Assembly (NCBI GenBank): GCA_037045645.1
Contig: JBAOIH010000001.1
Span: 930,001 to 994,000, forward strand
Length of the DNA stretch: 64,000 nucleotides
Direction of reading: 5' to 3'
Source: Nocardioides sp.
Lineage (GTDB): Bacteria > Actinomycetota > Actinomycetes > Propionibacteriales > Nocardioidaceae
The notes under the pieces were generated by a model. That model worked only from the letters and a program-made list of their open reading frames with translations. It did no database searches and was not told where the DNA came from. Position numbers and translations under genes: made by a program. Positions within the stretch are counted from its first letter, which is position 1, and each line of letters starts with the position of its first letter. Of the stretch, positions 61,689 to 64,000 are shown one piece after another.

Positions 61689-62207
61689 GCGCGACTCTCG
61701 TACGGCCGCGAACGTCCAGATCTTGTTGAGTACGAACGACAGCGGCGTGATCAGCCCGATCACGATCAACTGAGCCCAATACAGACGCGTCAGCCAGATC
61801 GAGGAATCGTCGAACAGATCGTGGGGTAGGGCCAAGGGTGATCCCCGGTGCATCAGCAGGGTCAGCAGCAGCAGGCCCACCCCCTGCGTGAGCAGGCCGA
61901 CCGTGAGGAACGGGACGTACTCACGCCACCAACCGGCTGCCCCCGATGACCGGAACGTCCATTGCCGGTTGAGTTGGAAGTTCCACAGGTTCGCCACGAA
62001 GAAGGCGACGGTGGAGTACGCGTGGTACCACCGCACGTGGAAGTCGGTGGGCCGCAGCGACACGACGTCGGCCTCCGCGTCCGGACCGAACTGGTTCACC
62101 AGGATCACCACGAGCAGGTTGACCAGCACACCGCTGGCGCCGACGGCCGCGAAGCGTGCCAGCAGGATCCAGTTGCGGCGGTGCAGCCGGCTTCGCAGGC
62201 TCGTCAC
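61647..62207 (-). CDS. GtrA family membrane protein
   Basis: This 186-residue protein has four hydrophobic segments and the GtrA features FAAVGASGVLVNLLVVILV near the start, ANLWNFQLNRQWTF, and the C-terminal PLSFVLNKIWTF. GtrA proteins flip or help transfer lipid-linked sugars at the membrane. A GTG at 62207 overlaps the next upstream gene by four bases, so the two are coupled. No glycosyltransferase is adjacent in the window. Confidence 0.85.
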   Translation of the reverse strand: MTSLRSRLHRRNWILLARFAAVGASGVLVNLLVVILVNQFGPDAEADVVSLRPTDFHVRWYHAYSTVAFFVANLWNFQLNRQWTFRSSGAAGWWREYVPFLTVGLLTQGVGLLLLTLLMHRGSPLALPHDLFDDSSIWLTRLYWAQLIVIGLITPLSFVLNKIWTFAAVRESRSAARDDLTAQHHG

Positions 62208-62758
62208 GCGACCTTCTTCGGACGGCTGAAGAAGAGGATCAGGAGGACGACCAGCCAGAGGGCGCCGATGCCGCCGAGCAGGAACGTGCCGACGATGCCG
62301 GCGAACATCCCGCCGAAGAACGAGGCGAAGCGCGGCGCCTTCCCGATCTCGACGTCCCCTCCGCCGTCGGCTTTGCATGTGATTGACACCGCGGTGGAGT
62401 GCGGCGTGAAGGTCCAGGCTCCGCGCATCTCGACGGAGCCGAACGTACGCGTGTAGCCCGCCAACGGTGTCGCCATCGTCAACTCCTCGGCCGACTCCAA
62501 GTCGGTGATCGTGCAGTCGGCGCTTGACTCGACGAGTGGCTCCCACACCATCCGTGGTTCGGTGCCCTCCAACGCGATGGGATGCGGCTGACCGTCACGT
62601 GCGACCCGGGCGTCCGTGTGGCTCATCCCTTTGAGCAGCAGCACCATCATCACCACGAAGACGGTCACCGCCAGGGCAAGCATGATCGCCGGACCGAGGA
62701 ACCACTTGACGTTCGGACGGAACTTCACGGGTGGGGCTGGCGTGTAGGACACCCGCAC
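62204..62758 (-). CDS. Two-span membrane protein of unknown function
   Basis: This 184-residue protein has an N-terminal membrane helix (about residues 20-43), an extracytoplasmic domain of ~95 residues with two Cys (SADCTITDL and ITCKADGGG), and a C-terminal helix (about 152-178) ending in basic SRPKKVA. Its stop overlaps the gtrA-type gene. No family is recognised. Confidence 0.7.
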   Translation of the reverse strand: MRVSYTPAPPVKFRPNVKWFLGPAIMLALAVTVFVVMMVLLLKGMSHTDARVARDGQPHPIALEGTEPRMVWEPLVESSADCTITDLESAEELTMATPLAGYTRTFGSVEMRGAWTFTPHSTAVSITCKADGGGDVEIGKAPRFASFFGGMFAGIVGTFLLGGIGALWLVVLLILFFSRPKKVA

Positions 62759-62780
62759 ATCGTGCCCGAGGTGTCGCGAG

Positions 62781-63647
62781 TTAGTCCGACAACTCTCGGA
62801 TGGGCACGTCGGCGGCGGGTTGGTAGATGACCAGCGCGCAGTTGGACTTCACCAACTCTTCGCCCACTTGCTGCCCCGTATGACGATCGAACACCCTGCG
62901 CCAGATCTCGTTGCTCCGAAAGACCTCGCCGTGATGGCGTACGAACTCCTCGCGCCGGGCCTCGACCTTGTAGGAGTGCGCCGGAGTCCGATCGGCGAGG
63001 AGTTCCCCGTGCAGATAGCGCTCGCCGACGCCCACGCGAAGCGCGAAGGTGAGGTCGGTGTCGTTGCGTACGACCAGGTCGACGTAGTTGTAGACGATCG
63101 AGCACCCCACCCCCCACGGCAGCACCCGGCCGGCGTCAGGGAACGGGTCGAAGGAGTGCTCCGAGCGTTCGACGATGGTCAATGGCGAGTGCAGGAACAT
63201 CCAGTGCAGCAGGTTCGCCAGTTGACAGATGCCGCCGCCGACACCCGCTTCGGCTTCACCGTTGGAGAGTTTCATCCCGTCGACATAGCCCTTGCGGCGG
63301 GTACAGTTCCCGACGACATGGTTGAACGAGAAGGTCTCGCCCGGCGCGATCACCACGCCGTCGACCTGCGCTGACGCGAGCCGCAGGTTGGTCACCTTGC
63401 TGTGCTGCAGGTGCATCTGGTCGGGGTCGAGTTCGCGCAACAACAGCGAGGCGTGCCGCTTGATGCGTACGGGGGTCTCGCTCTCGGCCTTGCCCGCCCA
63501 GCGCACCCGTCCGCTGACACCGTCTCGCAGCCACAGGACGCGACGTTTGGCGCGCAGCACCCGCATCGCGACGGGGAAGAGCCAGGGGTGGCGCTGCGTC
63601 AACCGTGGCGGTGCGCTCAATCGCGGCGGGAGGGTGAACTGGCTCAC
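62781..63647 (-). CDS. VanW family protein
   Basis: This 288-residue protein shows the VanW core: SKVTNLRLASAQVDGVVIAP, GETFSFNHVVGNCTRRKGY and GGGICQLANLLHWM, followed by HSFDPFPDAGRVLPWGVGCS. VanW occurs in some vancomycin-resistance clusters but its role is unknown, and no other van gene is present. The open frame extends to 63857, but GTG 63647 (GGGAGC upstream) fits the domain; ATG 63662 is an alternative. Confidence 0.85.
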   Translation of the reverse strand: MSQFTLPPRLSAPPRLTQRHPWLFPVAMRVLRAKRRVLWLRDGVSGRVRWAGKAESETPVRIKRHASLLLRELDPDQMHLQHSKVTNLRLASAQVDGVVIAPGETFSFNHVVGNCTRRKGYVDGMKLSNGEAEAGVGGGICQLANLLHWMFLHSPLTIVERSEHSFDPFPDAGRVLPWGVGCSIVYNYVDLVVRNDTDLTFALRVGVGERYLHGELLADRTPAHSYKVEARREEFVRHHGEVFRSNEIWRRVFDRHTGQQVGEELVKSNCALVIYQPAADVPIRELSD

Positions 63648-64000
63648 GCTCCCATTGACGCACATTGGCCACATCAGGTTGCTCACGTTGCGGATCTCGA
63701 ACCCGTCGAAGCCCAGCGCAGGGGTTGTTGCACGGGCTGTGCCCCGGGGCTTGTTTTCGCGGCGGCCCCACGCCGGAGCAACCGGCGGCGGATGCGCGTG
63801 ACGCTGATGGGAAGGCTGACACACGTTTGCACTGTTGAGTAAAAACTTAGTCAACATTCCCGCAATGCCTTGTCAGAGCGGTGCGGGTCTCACCAAGATG
63901 GCCGCAGGGCCACCTGGGTGCTGGGGTTTGAGGTGTTGCCGACGGATGGGTGGGGTCATCCGATCGGGGCGTGGACACGCAGGGATGCGGACTGTCCGCT
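63648..64000. other. Upstream of vanW; no gene recognised
   Basis: The region holds the presumed minus-strand promoter of the VanW gene, including an unusually AT-rich stretch with TTGACT on the minus strand at about 63856-63851. I see no confident -10 partner, RNA gene or repeat, and no convincing coding sequence to the window end. Confidence 0.4.

Noticed and set aside
62781..63647. Vancomycin resistance locus
   Set aside because: Only a VanW-family protein is present. The Ddl at 30505 has no neighbouring vanH or vanX, so resistance is not supported.

Overview
The window comes from a high-GC actinobacterium, most likely a Nocardioides-like member of the Propionibacteriales. The evidence is a strong bias to GTG/TTG starts, short overlapping ATGA/GTGA gene joints, HupB with a long Lys/Ala tail, an F420 gene (cofC) beside hupB/plsC/gpsA, an IclR-type NdgR beside leuCD, the ada-alkA fusion, and the block recG-rsmD-coaD-yceD-rpmF-rnc-mutM-smc-ftsY-amtB-glnB-glnD-ffh. 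The palindromic word CGTACG is extremely common. There are no rRNA genes, CRISPR arrays, phage modules or transposase genes.

Layout. 1-5.4 kb: end of a membrane protein, citramalate synthase (cimA) behind an apparent isoleucine attenuator, an amidase, a LysE exporter and a GNAT enzyme, with 21-bp tandem repeats that begin at stop codons. 5.4-8 kb: biotin ECF transporter bioN-bioM-bioY facing a BioQ-like TetR gene across a perfect operator. 8-12.2 kb: accessory stretch with pentapeptide, DUF2087, DUF2237, a lipoprotein and a Tat-exported protein behind a perfect CRP-type site. 12.2-16.5 kb: a helix-turn-helix protein fused to an ECF S-component-like membrane domain, FAH hydrolase, gltX and a CPBP protease. 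16.5-21.4 kb: tRNA-Gln and tRNA-Glu, ada/alkA-ogt alkylation repair, Nudix, and a sigma factor with a membrane partner. 21.8-28.1 kb: ndgR, leuC, leuD, hupB, cofC, plsC, gpsA. 28.2-33.5 kb: a second ECF sigma and partner, a PLP enzyme, ddl, DUF3515, a RAM-domain protein, thiL. 33.7-41.5 kb: rpmB, fakA-like, recG, rsmD, coaD, yceD, rpmF, rnc, mutM. 41.5-50.5 kb: a broken surface protein, a methyltransferase, a GlcD-type oxidase, smc, malate synthase. 50.5-60.6 kb: ftsY, amtB-glnB-glnD, an ABC exporter, ffh. 60.6-64 kb: amidohydrolase, GtrA, a membrane protein and VanW.

How genes work together. cimA supplies 2-ketobutyrate for isoleucine, and leuCD acts in the leucine branch under NdgR. bioYMN imports biotin under BioQ. 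ftsY and ffh are the two GTPases of signal-recognition targeting. amtB-glnB-glnD senses and imports ammonium. recG, mutM, ada/alkA, ogt and smc maintain DNA. rpmB, rpmF, rnc and rsmD serve the ribosome.

Data-quality note. Several otherwise well-conserved genes carry single-base indels: cimA, bioQ, leuC (six), leuD, ffh (two), probably thiL, and two surface-protein genes. Most are one-base insertions that restore a perfect family motif when removed. An essential gene (ffh) is among them, so many are probably consensus sequencing errors rather than decay.

At least three palindromic repeat families are dispersed through the window. Two of them also occur in frame inside protein-coding genes.
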